This document shows, one piece after another, positions 13,931 to 26,759 of a stretch of DNA of 64,000 bases (its first letter is position 1; every line of letters starts with the position of its first letter). The stretch is taken from the NCBI GenBank assembly GCA_028829895.1, contig CM054182.1, positions 9,289,001-9,353,000 of the forward strand. The letters are read 5' to 3'. Origin of the DNA: Sinotaia quadrata. Lineage: Eukaryota; Mollusca; Gastropoda; Architaenioglossa; Viviparidae. Both the position numbers and the translations under genes were made by a program. The notes beneath the pieces were generated by a model. The model was not told the origin of the DNA and made no database searches. It was given only the letters and a program-made list of their open reading frames with translations.

Positions 13931-14752
13931 TCCTTTTAAAAAGAAAAAAATCTTTACACAGTTCCATGAAAAAGTTAAAATTGAAAGAAAATGTGGAGTG
14001 GGAACACGTGATCTATGAAATGAGCTGTTAAAACTCGTGATGGTTTGTTTTGTCTTGTCCAGGTTAAGGGAGAACTTCATTCTCTTTTTGATCAGACGAG
14101 AGTGACACTGAAATGAAAACCTGCCATTTGGTTTTAAGGATATAAATAGATACAAATTTGTACTTTATTTTGCTTTGCAATTTTTCTTTTAACATTAATT
14201 TGTACATATAATGAAAAACATGTACAAACTATACAAACAGTATGCGCCAAAAAGAGTAACAGTTCAGTTCAGTCCCTAATAGATGCATGTGTGCACGAAT
14301 GTATTTGAACATTCACTAAATAGCACGCTCGCTAAGTGCTTCTCCCTTGGTGAAAGGTACTGATCCACCACCACCCACCCTCAAACACCTGACAAGCAGT
14401 AAGTGATCTTAGTCTGTGCTAGATTATGGTAAAGGGGGATCTGGCAAGGCGGAGGTCCGATACAACGCCGGTGCTTAAGGTTCCAGACTTAAGATAGAAG
14501 ATGGAAGTCTTTTTGATGCGGGGCCTGATTACATTCGCCAACTGGTTGCTGATGTAAGTAACAGATGGAAAGCAGAAGACTTGACTGCTTGCCGGTGCTT
14601 TAGCTCTAGTGAAGCCGAAGTTCCTGGCAATTGTAAGGTGCACATGAGAACGGCGTGTTGATTGGTATTCTTCAGCGCGTGACGTCGCTTTGTCTCTTTC
14701 AGGCTACAAGCATGTCGATTGGATGATTTTTTAAAAAAAAGTTGTGTTTGGT
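13931..14752. other. Non-coding DNA, no feature seen
   Basis: A GC-richer patch at 14440-14640 has a 74-codon open minus frame that I cannot assign to any family. Confidence 0.45.
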
Positions 14753-14842
14753 AGCTCTGTTACTCATCTTTCCCCACTTTTATGGGGACAAATCAGAGCT
14801 CTCTGTTACTCATCTTCCCCCACTTTTATGGGGACAAATCAG
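14753..14842. repeat. Tandem duplication, two copies of about 45 bp
   Basis: Both copies hold CCCCACTTTTATGGGG, itself a small inverted repeat. Confidence 0.9.
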
Positions 14843-14964
14843 ATTTTGAAAACTATTTGAAAGAGCTACTTACGATGTGACAACATGGAATATCAAATGC
14901 AAGGAGTTGTGACGATTGTATCCCGATCTTCTATCGTACGAATATTTTAAATTCTAAATTTATG

Positions 14965-15189
14965 TTCAAAAAGATATTTTTGGCACTATCGCATTACTCT
15001 GACGCGTGGTTCAAAAAGATATTTTTGGCACTATCGCACTACTCTGACGCGTGGTTCAAAAAGATATTTTTGGCACTATCGCACTACTCTGACGCGTGGT
15101 TCAAAAAGATATTTTTGGCACTATCGCACTACTCTGACGCGTGGTTCAAAAAGATATTTTTGGCACTATCGCACTACTCTGACGCATTG
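14965..15189. repeat. 45-bp minisatellite, 5 copies
   Basis: Near-perfect units start TTCAAAAAGATATTTTTGGC and end GACGCGTGG; a decayed sixth copy follows. 45 is 15 codons, so an open + frame (14962-15414) repeats FKKIFLALSHYSDAW. No sign of selection on codons is visible, so I do not call it a gene. Confidence 0.95.
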
Positions 15190-17839
15190 TTCAAAAATAT
15201 ATTTTGGGCAATCCTCAGATTCGTGGTCATCACCAAGTTATTTTTGCTTAAATCTTTGCTGAATTCATTAACATTTAATGGGCGCTTTGCAGTTTTGATG
15301 AAATCTAAATGCACGTGTGGAGGGAGAAAGAGTTTGGTCATTTTGCCCGTTGTGTACCGTGCTTTGATTAATTTGACTTTTCCAACACTTTTGCATTGTG
15401 ATTTTTGGAATTGAAGTTTTTGTTGTCTCTGCCGATAACGAATGCCTCATACCCTTTGAACCCTGACCCAATTAAGAAGTAATTGGCTAAGAAGACGATT
15501 GGAATTTGACAGAATTATTTGGACATGATGGAACATCCTTTTTGACTTGATAAATCTAAACTTCAGACATATAGAGAAGTATGTATATTTATAAACAGGA
15601 CAAACTGGAGAAAAAGCACGTATATATTTAAAAAAATGTCTTTTATCGAAAAAAATATGAATCAAACACAGCAAGCACTATTGATTTTTGTTTTTATAAA
15701 ATTAGTTTTTCTGTTCTTCATCATGCACACGAAACCACGGGTTGTAAGGTGTGGTCGCAACTTCATCACTTTCACTGCTTTTTATCGCTACTTTCTTCAC
15801 TCAAATCATCCCATTCACTATCGATACCACATCACTCTCACTGTCACTCTCCCCATTATTTTGCGTTACGTAAAAAACAAGGGAAAAAAAAACTACCTGA
15901 AAAACTTTCAAAATTTTAGCAGACGCATTAATGACGTTTAAAACAGGAAGCAGGATGTTGACAGATTTGTAAACAAAGCTCTGATCGGCTGGGATGGACC
16001 ATTCAGAGCTGTTCTTTGGTAGGGTTATGTCAGACCGATCGGCCTGACCGGGTCCAAAGGGTCAAGGTCTTTTTCTAACGACGGTGGATTTTGTAGTGAC
16101 GGTTTTGATTTTGTAGCTCTTAATTTTCACTCATTGGTTCAGTAGTAGATTGGTAAAACCTACATGTGCAATGCTTACAGATTGTCATGTATAGTCTCCG
16201 TCCCTTGGACACAAGACAGGAACAGTTCTTTGAAGGATCTTCTGCAAATGTCCATAGTTCGATCCCCAATCCCCCATTTTCCTCTACTTCCGGAACTAAC
16301 CAAGGAAACTCCTTTGTAAACCACATAATATTTTATTGCTACGAACAGCAGTATGATTTCTTCTTGGTATTATTGTCATCGTCATCAACACCTGCACAAG
16401 TCGTATTATTTATTGCTTATTTTATTTCGACTGTGTGATTGGGTTTTATTGCAAAGATTAGATCGCCTGTACCACCATTGGCTTGTTACGAAGACGAGGC
16501 CAAACATGACAGTCGTAGTTGTCAGTAATCTATTTATTTATCCCCCACCCCCGGGGGGAGAGAGAGAGAGAGATGAAAATTGAAGACGAAGATGCACTCT
16601 GCACTGACAGTTAAGGTTTACACGTCCATGCAAAACAGACGTTTATTCATCCACGAAGAGTCATCTCAATACAAACCCGCGTTCTTTCCGTTAAGTGACC
16701 TCGTTCGGTACCTGTCGTTTGTTGAATCAAGACAGCTGAGGTGGCAGCCACAACCCACCACCGCTCAATCAGCACTTACAACAGCAACAACACAACGCTG
16801 TTTGAATATAATCAACGTTTTGTGGTCATCGGTGTTGAGTCCTGCGATCTCACGCTGTCGCTGTAGCAGTTGCAAGCTGTGCACTGTGGGTGTTGTTTAG
16901 GGTCAGATGAAGTCGCTGAACCCTGCCAAGTAAAATTAATCATAACTTTCTCACGTATTTTTTCCCCCGTCCCCCTTTTCTCTGGCGGTTTTGATCCGTT
17001 CGTACCAGGCTGCCACAGTTGTATATAGCTTATGTTTTCGTGCGATTGCGGGGGGGGGGGGGGGGGGGGTAAAGGGTGGTCTAGTGCGGCGCAGTCATCC
17101 TGTTGTAGTCCTCGGGTCTGAAAGGTATCCATTCTTGTGCTCTTAGTAAGTTGGGATCTGAATAAATATATTTTCAACGATGGAATGCACATTTGTTAAG
17201 AAGGTGCTTGCAGTTTTGAAAATAACATTGCTGTTTGTTACGATGGGTAAAGAAAATGAGATACACATGCCATTGTATTCAGCGTGATCATCTTTATTCG
17301 CCGTACTCACAACGCATGGCCTTTAAGATTTGTGGATGTGGGTGTGACCATGCTTTTAGTAGTTATCTGTTATTGGGCATGCTGCTCATGTTAGCATGTA
17401 GTATTTTTATCCCTCTCTCTCTTGCAGGGGGACTTAATTAAATTCGCATTGAAAGGATCCACTGAAAGATGGTGTATACACTGTAGAGTCAGTAAATATT
17501 GTTTTGGCTTTTTGAACAGCGGTGATATATGAGATAAAGATCTGTACTTTTGAGAGTTGTCGTTTTCTTCTTGTGACAGAAGTTGAGAGAATAAATAGAT
17601 GTTATTTGTCGATGAAGCGCACGATTCCAGCTAAATTGATTTTAAATTACATAATTTTACAAAGAATATTATAAAAACATCAGCAATCGACATCCTTTCA
17701 ATGAAAGCCAGATTGGAGATACTTAGACTATCGAATTGCGCTTGAACCGCTGGCGTTTAGGAAAGGATTCTGTAGTGTTGTGTGTACTGTGTTAAAAAAA
17801 TAAAAAGCTCATACACTTCCATGAGATTTCCTAAAAATT
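15190..17839. other. Non-coding DNA with short simple repeats
   Basis: A (GA) run sits near 16558-16573 and a 20-base G run at 17050-17069. A hydrophobic stretch encoded near 17308-17420 resembles a signal peptide but has no good donor. Confidence 0.45.
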
Positions 17840-18130
17840 GAGTAGGAGTGCTTGGAAAAGGGACATAATTATAATGGAAATGAAGACTAGAAATGGCTTG
17901 AAAAGGGGCATATAATGAACCGAAGTCAATATATTTATAAGGGTGGAAAAGGGGCTTTATAATAATGAACTGAAGGCAGAAATTGTATAGAGATGGCTTA
18001 AAAAGGGGGCATTATTATAATGAAGTCAATACTTTAATAAGGGTAGAGGAGGGGCATAATTATAATGAACTGAAGGCAGAACTTTTGTTGGGATGGCTTG
18101 GAAAGGGGGATAATTATAATGGGGCTGAGG
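17840..18130. repeat. Degenerate tandem array with alternating subunits
   Basis: Repeated words GGCTTG.AAAGGGG, CATAATTATAATG and AACTGAAGGCAGAA or GAAGTCAATA at steps near 50-60 bases. Confidence 0.7.
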
Positions 18131-19099
18131 ATAGAAGACGAATGCAGTTTTGAAACATGTTCCGGCTACCATCCATTTATTTAATTTTTAAAATGAACGC
18201 AATTTCGGCAGCAGAATACTCACATATTGAAAGCGTATTTTCCATAAGTAATTAAATTATATTACACTCCTTTTGTTGTAGGAATTCATGGGATTTGCGC
18301 ATAGTTAAGCGTAAAACAAAATTAACGAACAGATTTGAGGTTCAATCGAAAACGACTTGTAGGTTTTGTTTCTGGTTGTTTATTCCTCATTCCCTTCATC
18401 GATGTGGCCATAGTTCTTCGATCTTTTTAGGCTGTTTACCCATCCGTGACCACTACCACTTCGTGACCGTAACGTCCATCTTCTGCTGCCCTGGCGATAC
18501 GGAGTGTTGTTGGGCTTACCGGAGGGTGACAGGAGCACTCAAGAGGCTGGAGAACCTGTTTGACCTGTGTCTGATCAGACTGCGTCCGGTGGGGGTGGAT
18601 GGGTTCTCCCACCGCGCAAGGACAATTGCTGGAGCGGATAAAAACGTCTTAGCTTGCGACCTCCGTCACAATAATGAGCTATTGCTTCTACCTGTCCGCT
18701 GGCTCGCGATCAGAGGCGCCCTCTGGCTTTTGTTTTGTTTTCTTTACCCACCTGTCTGTGTCCACCACCTCGACTTGGCACGAAGCTTGGTTTAGGGGAT
18801 TGTTAAGAAAGCTAACCGCTTGATATTTAATGATACGTCACGTCCAGTTTCAGTTATTATTGTTGTAGCACGTTGACAGGGACCGACACCTGTTTGAGTT
18901 CGTTGACGTGTCACAGAACCTTTAATCACACTAAGTTCTTTAAAGTAAAATCCTAAGCCAATTGATAAATAAAGACAGGTCCCTTTGGTATAATTTTGTA
19001 TTGACCTAAAGTGTGAGAGGAAATGAACAAGTTTATTATAGCCGTTTCCTTCCGAAATGAGAGGTATTGAATTTGGCTGCTGGACTGTTTGTTTGCCTG
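18131..19099. other. Non-coding DNA with an unassigned GC-rich open stretch
   Basis: 18295-18795 is open on + for 166 codons, but from a TTG. It is compositionally GC-rich at 18470-18790 and unlike any family I know. Confidence 0.4.
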
Positions 19100-19129
19100 A
19101 GAGAAGGGGACCGTGGACTTGATTGGACA

Positions 19130-19640
19130 GGAACTGAGCTACTCAGCGTTGTTTCCAAGTGGACTTGAACAGAAATTAATCTACTCTAAGTTGTCTGCAG
19201 TAGAGTTGTGCAAGAACCCACCTACTTCGTTCTCAGTTGACGTTAATAAGAACTAAACATTGTACCATGTTGTCTGCAGTAGACTTGTACAAGAATCCAT
19301 TTACTACTAAGCACAAAACGTGCCTACTTCTGCTTTGTCCAGAGTGAGCTTTAACAGGCTCGCCTACTACTACGTTACTGAACCAAGCAAAGGTGTCACC
19401 AGTAGATTTTAACTATTTAAATTTTAGTTACCTAGTTGTCTACAGTGAGGGTTAGCAAGAATCCGTCTACTGTTGTTATAGAACCCACCTAAATGTACTA
19501 CTAATTTGATTGTAGTAGACTTTTAGCAAACTTCTATTTTATTTCTAAGTTACGGACTCCATATACAACTAAATTCTCACCAGTGGCCGTATACTTAGTT
19601 GTTTGCAGTGATGTTTTACAATGATGTAAGCAATCTGCAA
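19130..19640. repeat. Degenerate tandem array
   Basis: GTTGTCTGCAGTAGA, CAAGAA.CC and CTACTA words recur at roughly 65-90-base steps. Confidence 0.5.
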
Positions 19641-19674
19641 CAACCAGCCAGTGGTAGGTCATATTGACCTACAC

Positions 19675-20095
19675 TTTTTGTTATAATAATAATATTTGTG
19701 GGCTTTGCATGCCAATAGAGATACAAGATTTATATTAATGGGATTTGTGTTCCAGAGAGATAAAATAATTATATTTGTGGACTTTTTGTTCTACTAGGGA
19801 TACTAAAGTTATATTTGTAGGCTTTGCATATCAGTAGAGAGATAAAGAAGTTATATTTGTGGGCTTTACGTGCAGTAGAGATGTGGGTTTTACATACCTG
19901 ATGAAAGATAAAGGAATTATATTTGTGGGCATTAATACCTAATGAAAGATAAAGGAATTATATATGTGGGCTTTATATACCTGCTGAAAGATAAAGGAAT
20001 TATAATTGTGGGTTTTATTTACGTACCTGCTGAAAGGTAAAGGAATTATATTTGTGGGCTTTACATACCTGCTGAAAGATAAAGGAATGATGTCT
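19675..20095. repeat. Degenerate minisatellite of about 40 bp
   Basis: About ten copies contain TTATATTTGTGGGCTTT and GAAAGATAAAGGAA. Confidence 0.8.
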
Positions 20096-20338
20096 GAGTC
20101 ACTTTACAATCCTTGTAAAACAATGCAAATATGTGTATATATCAAGGAACTCAATTTAATTTCTTGAGTAATGAATGTACAATAAATTGCAGATAATACT
20201 GTTAGATTTAATGGGCTTTCATTGACAGCGAAATACTGATAGCACAGCTGTATTTATTGCAGCTGTATTTATTTTTAAATAGTTGAATTGTTATATTAAT
20301 TACCGTTTGTAGGATTATGCTTCTGAGGTAGCTGTTTG

Positions 20339-20402
20339 TGCGTGCGTGTGTGTGTGTTCGTGCGTGCGCGTGTGTGTGTTCGTGCGCGCGCGCGCGCGCG
20401 TG

Positions 20403-20446
<44 letters not shown>
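20339..20446. repeat. GT/GC microsatellite
   Basis: Mixed TGCG, GTGT and CGCG units; alternating purine-pyrimidine sequence that could favour Z-DNA. Confidence 0.95.
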
Positions 20447-20448
<2 letters not shown>

Positions 20449-20507
20449 ATAATAGGCGTCATAAGCTTTTAATAACAATTTTGAGTAGTGATGAGGAATT
20501 CAAGATT

Positions 20508-20609
20508 TGTAAATGGGTTCGATTAGCAGAGAACAGAATGGAATGGAGGAAACTGGTTGTCAGGTCATCAGTGGTGTCCCAACGGTCGACAAGACTAAGG
20601 GATAGATAG
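20508..20609 (+). pseudogene. Short relic resembling the C-terminal tail of a LINE reverse transcriptase
   Basis: The frame reads CKWVRLAENRMEWRKLVVR, then RSTRLRDR and stops at 20607-20609. From memory this looks like the tail of endonuclease-reverse transcriptase proteins of non-LTR retrotransposons. Upstream is a GT microsatellite and no RT core is present, as expected for a 5'-truncated copy. Confidence 0.35.
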
Positions 20610-20868
20610 GTCGATAGAAATGGATTCGCTCTAGAGATACGATGTCTAGATTTCTTGCTCTAAGATACTCTGTAATCAAGAGTCAGATGATCTGCTAGAA
20701 CTTCATTTAGCCCAACCCCTGCACTGTGCTAGATCTTGAAATGTGGTAAGATAATCCATGGATTCCTGAACAATTGATACCTAACTATCCAAATGCTGTT
20801 TATCTTCGTCCACGGATAGTTAATTTTCATGTACTTTCAGATGTGATCTTTTTATTTTGGAGCATCAG

Positions 20869-20922
20869 TCAGTCAGTCAGTCAGTCAGTCACTCAGTCAG
20901 TCAGTCACTCAGTCAGTCAGTC
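20869..20922. repeat. (CAGT)n microsatellite
   Basis: CAGT units with periodic CACT variants. Confidence 0.95.
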
Positions 20923-21388
20923 AAGTAATGAACCAACGATCGGCATTGAACAACTAATATTTAGTTGTTCAGGGATATTCAGGGATCTCGTTTTCCTACA
21001 GTGTAACGCTATAGCCTAATGTATTTTTCAACGCCGTGAGGCCTGACTGTGCAAACAAAGCTTGTGTGTGTGTAAAACTTGATAAAAGCAATATTCTTGT
21101 ATATATATATATGCACGCACACACACTCTCTTATCAGGCATAAATTTGTAGATCTCTTCTGCACAGCCCTTTGCATGGCAATCTTCTCTCCCCTCCCTCC
21201 ATACTTGTACTCCACTGGACCGCTCGTGCCTCCCCCCTTCCATCCTGTAACCACCCACCCATCCCTCTCTACACACAACTGACTAAGCCCGAGAGTCTGC
21301 AGTAGTTGGACGCTTAAGTTACGATGCAGTTTAACATGAATGGTATATCTATTACCCTTCTTACTAGATAACTTTGCCATTCCTACAG

Positions 21389-21515
21389 CCTGGAAAACCC
21401 ATCGCTGTCGAACGTGAAGAGAAAACCTGTCCCGCGTGGAGGCGCCAGACAGGAATGCGCCCTGTGCCGGTGTGTACTCGCGCCGATGACAGGATGGCTG
21501 AAGACGTATACCAAC
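21389..21515 (+). CDS. Possible small internal exon, unknown protein
   Basis: CTACAG ends at 21388; the open stretch PGKPIAVEREEKTCPAW continues for 42 codons to CAAC|GTAAGG. A donor there leaves phase 1, which matches the start of the next candidate exon at 21749. No family is recognised. A longer open frame exists on the opposite strand, so strand is not secure. Confidence 0.25.
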
Positions 21516-21748
21516 GTAAGGTGGTAACGCTTTGGGAGGCCCCCCCCCCCTTCCGTATCCAAGGGACTGCTGACGTCCATAAGGAAGGATTGCGGTCCTA
21601 GAGTTGTGGATGTACTCTGTCCCCCCCCCCCCACTATCCCCATATCCCGAACCTTTTCCACCCCTTGGTTTTGAAGAAAACGTTTCCTTGAAGTTAGTTA
21701 CGTGTTTACATAGGCGGGAGGCTTTGGATTTCATTTTCATATTTGCAG

Positions 21749-21906
21749 ATCTACGTTATAAGTACAATATACCTCAACCCCGGAGAATAGATGAGGATGG
21801 TGTGGAACCACCAATTGAAATCCCCATTTTGAATCAAAGTAAACATGCAGACAGGCATGGAGCTAAATATTCTGCATACTTTAAAGGCAGATGTTGTGCA
21901 GACTAA
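21749..21906 (+). CDS. Possible terminal exon, unknown protein
   Basis: A good acceptor ATATTTGCAG ends at 21748. The frame enters with two bases, reads RYKYNIPQPRRIDEDG and ends GRCCAD with TAA at 21904-21906, overlapping an AATAAA motif. The mixed, low-repeat composition looks more protein-like than the neighbouring DNA. No homologue is recognised; it could be a relic of a mobile element. Confidence 0.3.
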
Positions 21907-22189
21907 TAAACACAAACCATACATTTCTCAAAAGAAAGTATTGGTAATTTATTTTTCAAAAGAAATGCAACGAACATAAACGACAATCTTTTCTCAAAAT
22001 TTTAGTGGTAAATAATTAAAAATATATAATATGCACGCATCACTGTCTTAATATAATAATTAGAGCAAATTATTAAAATATGTAATGAACATAAATGACT
22101 GGCACAGGTGTAGATAAAGTTCAATGTATAAAAGTAGTAGTCACAGCTCTCATTGTTATAGTTAAAGGTACTACATTGCGTATTCAAAC

Positions 22190-22930
22190 ACTTATTAATT
22201 TAGTTCAGGGTACTAAATACAGTAATTCAAACACTTATTATTTTAGTTCAGGGTACTAAATACAGTAGTTCAAACACATTAGTTTAGTTCAGGGTACTAA
22301 ATACAGTAGTTCAAACACATTAGTTCAGGGTACTAAATACAGTAGTTCAAACACTTATTAATTTAGTTCAGGGTACTAAATACAGTAGTTCAAACACATT
22401 AGTTTAGTTCAGGGTACTAAATACAGTAGTTCAAACACATTAGTTCAGGGTACTAAATACAGTAGTTCAAACACATTAGTTTAGTTCAGGGTACTAAATA
22501 AAGTAGTTAAAACACATTAATTTAGTTCAGGGTACTAAATACAGTAGTTCAGACACTTATTAATTTAGTTCAGGGTACTAAATACAGTAGTTCAGACACT
22601 TATTAATTTAGTTCAGGGTACTAAATACAATAGTTCAAACAATTATTAGTTTAGTTCAGGGTACTAAATACAGTAATTCAAACACTTATTTATTTAGTTC
22701 AGGGTACTAAATACAATAGTTCAAACACTTATTAGTTTAGTTCAGGGTACTAAATAACAGTAGCTCAAACACGAGTGTAGTTCAGGGTACTAAACGCAGT
22801 AGTTCAAACACGTATTAGTTTAGTTGAAAGTACTAGTTCAGATATTTATTAATTAGTTCTGGGGACTAAATAGAATAAGTAAAACTTATATTAATTTATT
22901 TCAAGGGACTAAATAATGCAGTTCAAACAT
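22190..22930. repeat. Minisatellite of about 35-44 bp, around 18 copies
   Basis: Units hold TTAGTTCAGGGTACTAAATA, CAGTAGTTCAAACAC and then CATTAG or TTATTAATT. Long and short versions interleave. The right end is decayed. Confidence 0.9.
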
Positions 22931-22949
22931 GTATTAATTTATATCAGGG

Positions 22950-23250
22950 TAATATGTTGGAAAGATAGTGGGTGGATGGGGGCTCGCTAATCATAAAGAC
23001 ATATTTATCTTCTCCTTAAGTAAGAAGTTTTCCACCTACGGAAATATTGAGTGACAGTGAATGTTTGTCTTTAATGTTGTGGAAGAGCGAAAAACGTTTA
23101 CAGCGCCCGCAAATCCACCAAGTGAGTTAGACGAGTGGTATCTTCTGGAGAATTGTTAATAACATAAATTAAGATTTTCATCACTTGTAATTAGTTATGG
23201 ATGATTAAATAATAATCATAACCAATAACTAGTGTGGCGTTGACGTCACA
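22950..23250 (+). repeat. Dispersed repeat family A, copy 1
   Basis: Shares ordered blocks with 45965-46290: GTGGGTGGATGG, AAGTAAGAAGTTT followed by CCACCT, ATCACTTGTAATTAGTTA and AATAATCATAAC. Divergence and small gaps suggest an old interspersed element. It carries no clear terminal repeats. Confidence 0.7.
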
Positions 23251-25400
23251 TGTATAATTAAAAACACTGTTACCAAATGGATGTTTAATGAAAATAATTT
23301 TAGCATTTAATGTTTACAGGGTTGAGCTTAGTTTGATCCTTAATTGTATTACTGTTTTTCTTCATTAATTAATTTGTTGATGTGGTGGTGATGTCATTTT
23401 ATCCTGCTTGCCAGTACTTTGCAGTTTTTGTTTTTTTTTAACTTTCTGCTTTTGAGTTACTGAGATGCTTGTCGTTCGTTGTCTTGTTTTTCATTCTCCG
23501 TTTAATCCCAATTTTTTTGTTGTTAGATTTTGTGATCTTTCTCTCATGTCGGTGTCAGAACAGTGCACAGATCGTGAAATCTTTGCTTTGTTACTCCTCC
23601 TTATCCTTCCCTACGTTTAGGTTTTGCGATCTTTCTCTCTTGTGGGCATCAGAGTCGTTCGCTGATCATCAAATGACACTTTTAGCTTTGCCACGGGATA
23701 TGCTTGACGTAACAATTCATTACAGTTTCTTTTCTAGTGTCGGTTTTCTCTCCCACCTTTTATTGCACTCTTTGACCCCCATCTTCCGTCTCCTTTCCTG
23801 TCCCTGACAGGTCCCCCCTCCCTTTTGTTTCGAGAAAATATTTAGACGGGTGGGAGAGTACTATATAAAGCACGATGCACACATCTCACTTGTATGGGAC
23901 TTTATTCATCAATACCTTGTTAAATTTTGGTTCGTTGACTCAATAACACGTGCCGTATTTAGCGACTTTCGGCAAAGGCTATGACAGATCCTCCATTACT
24001 TAAGAGCCGCTGTGCGAAGTGTTCGCGAGAAAAGAATTCAGTGGAGTAGCGTTTCTGAGTGGCTGAAGTACTATTTTTGTGTGTGCAGTTTTCCGCGAGT
24101 TACGTTTATTTTAGACAACATAAGCGAGCAATTACAGATTGATATATGGGCCATTTCCAAGGTGTGTGTGTGTGTGTGAGTGGGGGGGGGGGAAGAGATC
24201 ATCGAAGTAACAAAAACAAGAAAACTGCAAGCAACATAAACAGGAAAACTTGAGAAGCAACATCTTAAAAAAAGTATTAACAGCGATAAAATGGAAACTA
24301 TACAAGAAGCCACGCCCAATTTACAAACGTAAAACGAACTATAAAATACGTGGAAAAGGGAAACTAGAGAAAGTCCGTGAAGATGGAAACTTGCGAAACA
24401 GCGTCAAAGGGGATAACTCAGTATAACAAAGAAACTAGAAAAGAGTTTAATAAAGGAAATTAGAGCCTAATAATGGAAATTAGAAAATAATGTAATAAGG
24501 GAAAATAGAAAAAAGTAATAAAAGAAAGTAGAGAACGAGCATAAACGAGAAAACTGGAAAAGCAGTGCGAAAGACAACCCTTTCATGGAACATTAAATAG
24601 AATATAAAAGTGCGATTTCACAGTCTGATTATTATTGTTGAAATGGCTAAATTTAGCCACGGGTCACTTGACGGAATTCACACTCACCTACCTTATGTTT
24701 ACTTTTTTCCAGCACAAAGGGGCTATCACCGTATCCCTCCCCACTCCAGCAAAAAGAGGTTTTTACTCCACCCCCATCTCCCCCATTCTCACCCAACAGA
24801 ACAATACACGCTTTAAAAAAAAAATATTATTTACACTATCACTACTACTCCCCCAAATTTGTCACATTTACCCCTCTGTCATTATACCTCACAGTCTGCC
24901 TATTGTAACCCGAGAGCGGTGAGTCCATTACCCTTTCCATGACAGTTATAAAAAGATTTGTCTTGAGAAAATAATGCATGGGGACTCGCATTTTATTCAG
25001 TTCATTTCACGCATCCCAGTTCTAAGGTGAATCCTCTGTACGTCCAAAAATGACTTCACTGCCCCCCTCCGCACTTATACAACCACTCCCACCTCTAAGG
25101 TGAGTCTGTCCCTGATTCATCAGCTCATTGATTGTTTCTAATTTTGATGCAGATCTGACACATTCTCAAATCCGCTGGACAAAATTGATGTCGCCATATG
25201 ATTTAAACGAGTCCCCGTCCTGACAAATTGTCCCAGTCCACTCTGGCTTTGGGGATGTTTTAACAACAATTGTCTGTCCCGCCTAGATGGCTTACAAATA
25301 CACTGCATTATTCATCTTGTCAGCCTGTCTTTTTATTCCAATTCTCGTAGGAGTGATTAGAAGCACGGATGTTGCTTTCCTTTTTCTCTCTCTTTTTTTT
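23251..25400. other. Non-coding DNA
   Basis: A TG run with a G run is at 24163-24192. A purine-rich loose repeat with GGAAA.TAGAAAA words occupies about 24200-24560. A signal-peptide-like open stretch starts at ATG 25287 but has no phase-1 donor. Confidence 0.45.
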
Positions 25401-25486
25401 GTATGTTTGCTATTTGTTTGGTTGTTATTAGTGATGTGTTTGTATGCTGTTTGTTTGGTTGTTATTAGTGATGTGTTTGTATGCTG
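25401..25486. repeat. Tandem duplication, about 40 bp
   Basis: TTTGTTTGGTTGTTATTAGT and GATGTGTTTGTATGCTG occur twice in a row. Confidence 0.85.
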
Positions 25487-25981
25487 AGCACTTTCATTTC
25501 AGTCCAGATGGCGACAGTCGTGTTCACATTGCGGTATCATGGCAAGAATGAGTGTATCGCTTTTTTTTTTTTTTTTAAAAGAACTTTTATGTAAGAATGT
25601 GATGTCATATTCAATGTTTTCAAAGTGCAGATATTTAAAACAAAAACAACCTTGTCAATCCATTTTATATTAAACCTTGTAACTAAGTAAAAACAAACAA
25701 TCTGTGACGTTTTGCTGGGAGATAGGCAAGATGTTAATTCTCCACCACCCGGGGACGCCTATAAGTTTAGGCAAATTTCCCCAAACACATCTTCTGGCCA
25801 GCTACACGTGTTAGAAAGACAGAAGATAGAACAATGTAGGAAAGCCGAATGATATTTTAGAAGATATCTATATCCCCTGATATGTACAGCCAGGTATGTC
25901 AATTAATGACAGAATAATTGAATAACCAGCTAAGTGCAAGGATCTGATCACCTGAACTATAAAGTAATTTGTCTCTTCGTT

Positions 25982-25988
<7 letters not shown>

Positions 25989-26045
<57 letters not shown>
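25989..26045. repeat. (TC)n microsatellite
   Basis: Perfect TC dinucleotides. Confidence 0.97.
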
Positions 26046-26048
<3 letters not shown>

Positions 26049-26272
26049 TTTGTTCTTTTTTTGTTTCTGTTTTATTTTCTCCCCCTTTCGCTATTTTTCT
26101 TCTCCTTCTCTCTCTCTTAAACTTTTTTTATTTCTGTTTAGTTCACTGCTGACCCCCCTCCCACCCCGGTTTCTTTCTGTTATACACATTTTTAAAAAAA
26201 ATCCCACTCCTTGTGACAGTCACGTGAAGTTTCATTATATTTTGCTTTTAGTATATTGATGTCTACTGGTGG

Positions 26273-26274
<2 letters not shown>

Positions 26275-26369
<95 letters not shown>
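26275..26369. repeat. (TG)n microsatellite
   Basis: Nearly perfect TG, broken once by ATTG. Confidence 0.97.
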
Positions 26370-26370
<1 letters not shown>

Positions 26371-26759
26371 ATGTGTGAGTGCAATCTAGTTTCGACGCTC
26401 TTAATTTGAATATTTCATTTGAATAATGGATCTTAAAGAGATCAGATTTAATATATATTTTAAAATCTTAAACCTATACTACGATCGCATGAGAAAATAA
26501 CTGAAAATTAACTTAACCCGAAACCAGCCGACATTAATGCTGCAGTTCATCAGGTCAGAGATGCTCTTTAAAATTCCAGAAAGGAAACACCTCAGAAATA
26601 GTATACAAATATACTGCTCTGGTCTGTTTGTTGCAAACTAATAATAGATAAATTAGGAAGCGAATGTAAACATATAGCTTTTAATGAACGTCTTTGCACT
26701 GGCAATACATCTAACGACTATGTTCTTTTCAAGTTTTATTGTGACAATAAAGAAATTAA

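Noticed and set aside
14962..15414. 150-codon frame with five FKKIFLALSHYSDAW repeats
   Set aside because: The frame is open only because the 45-bp unit is a multiple of three; the repeats are nearly identical in DNA, so nothing separates it from a young minisatellite.
16120..16440. Possible SINE or antisense exon with a tRNA-like GTTCGATCC word
   Set aside because: Only one copy in the window, no A box at the right distance and no tail; not supportable.
18295..18795. 166-codon + frame
   Set aside because: It starts at TTG, lacks recognisable domains and splice signals that would bound an exon.
21009..21740. 243-codon minus-strand open frame
   Set aside because: It runs through a TA/CA simple repeat and C runs, its composition shifts abruptly, and no family is recognisable; the GC-rich patch explains its length.
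25287..25490. Signal-peptide-like start MAYKYTALFILSACLF as first receptor exon
   Set aside because: The receptor exon at 29841 needs a donor in phase 1; only phase-0 donors are plausible here.
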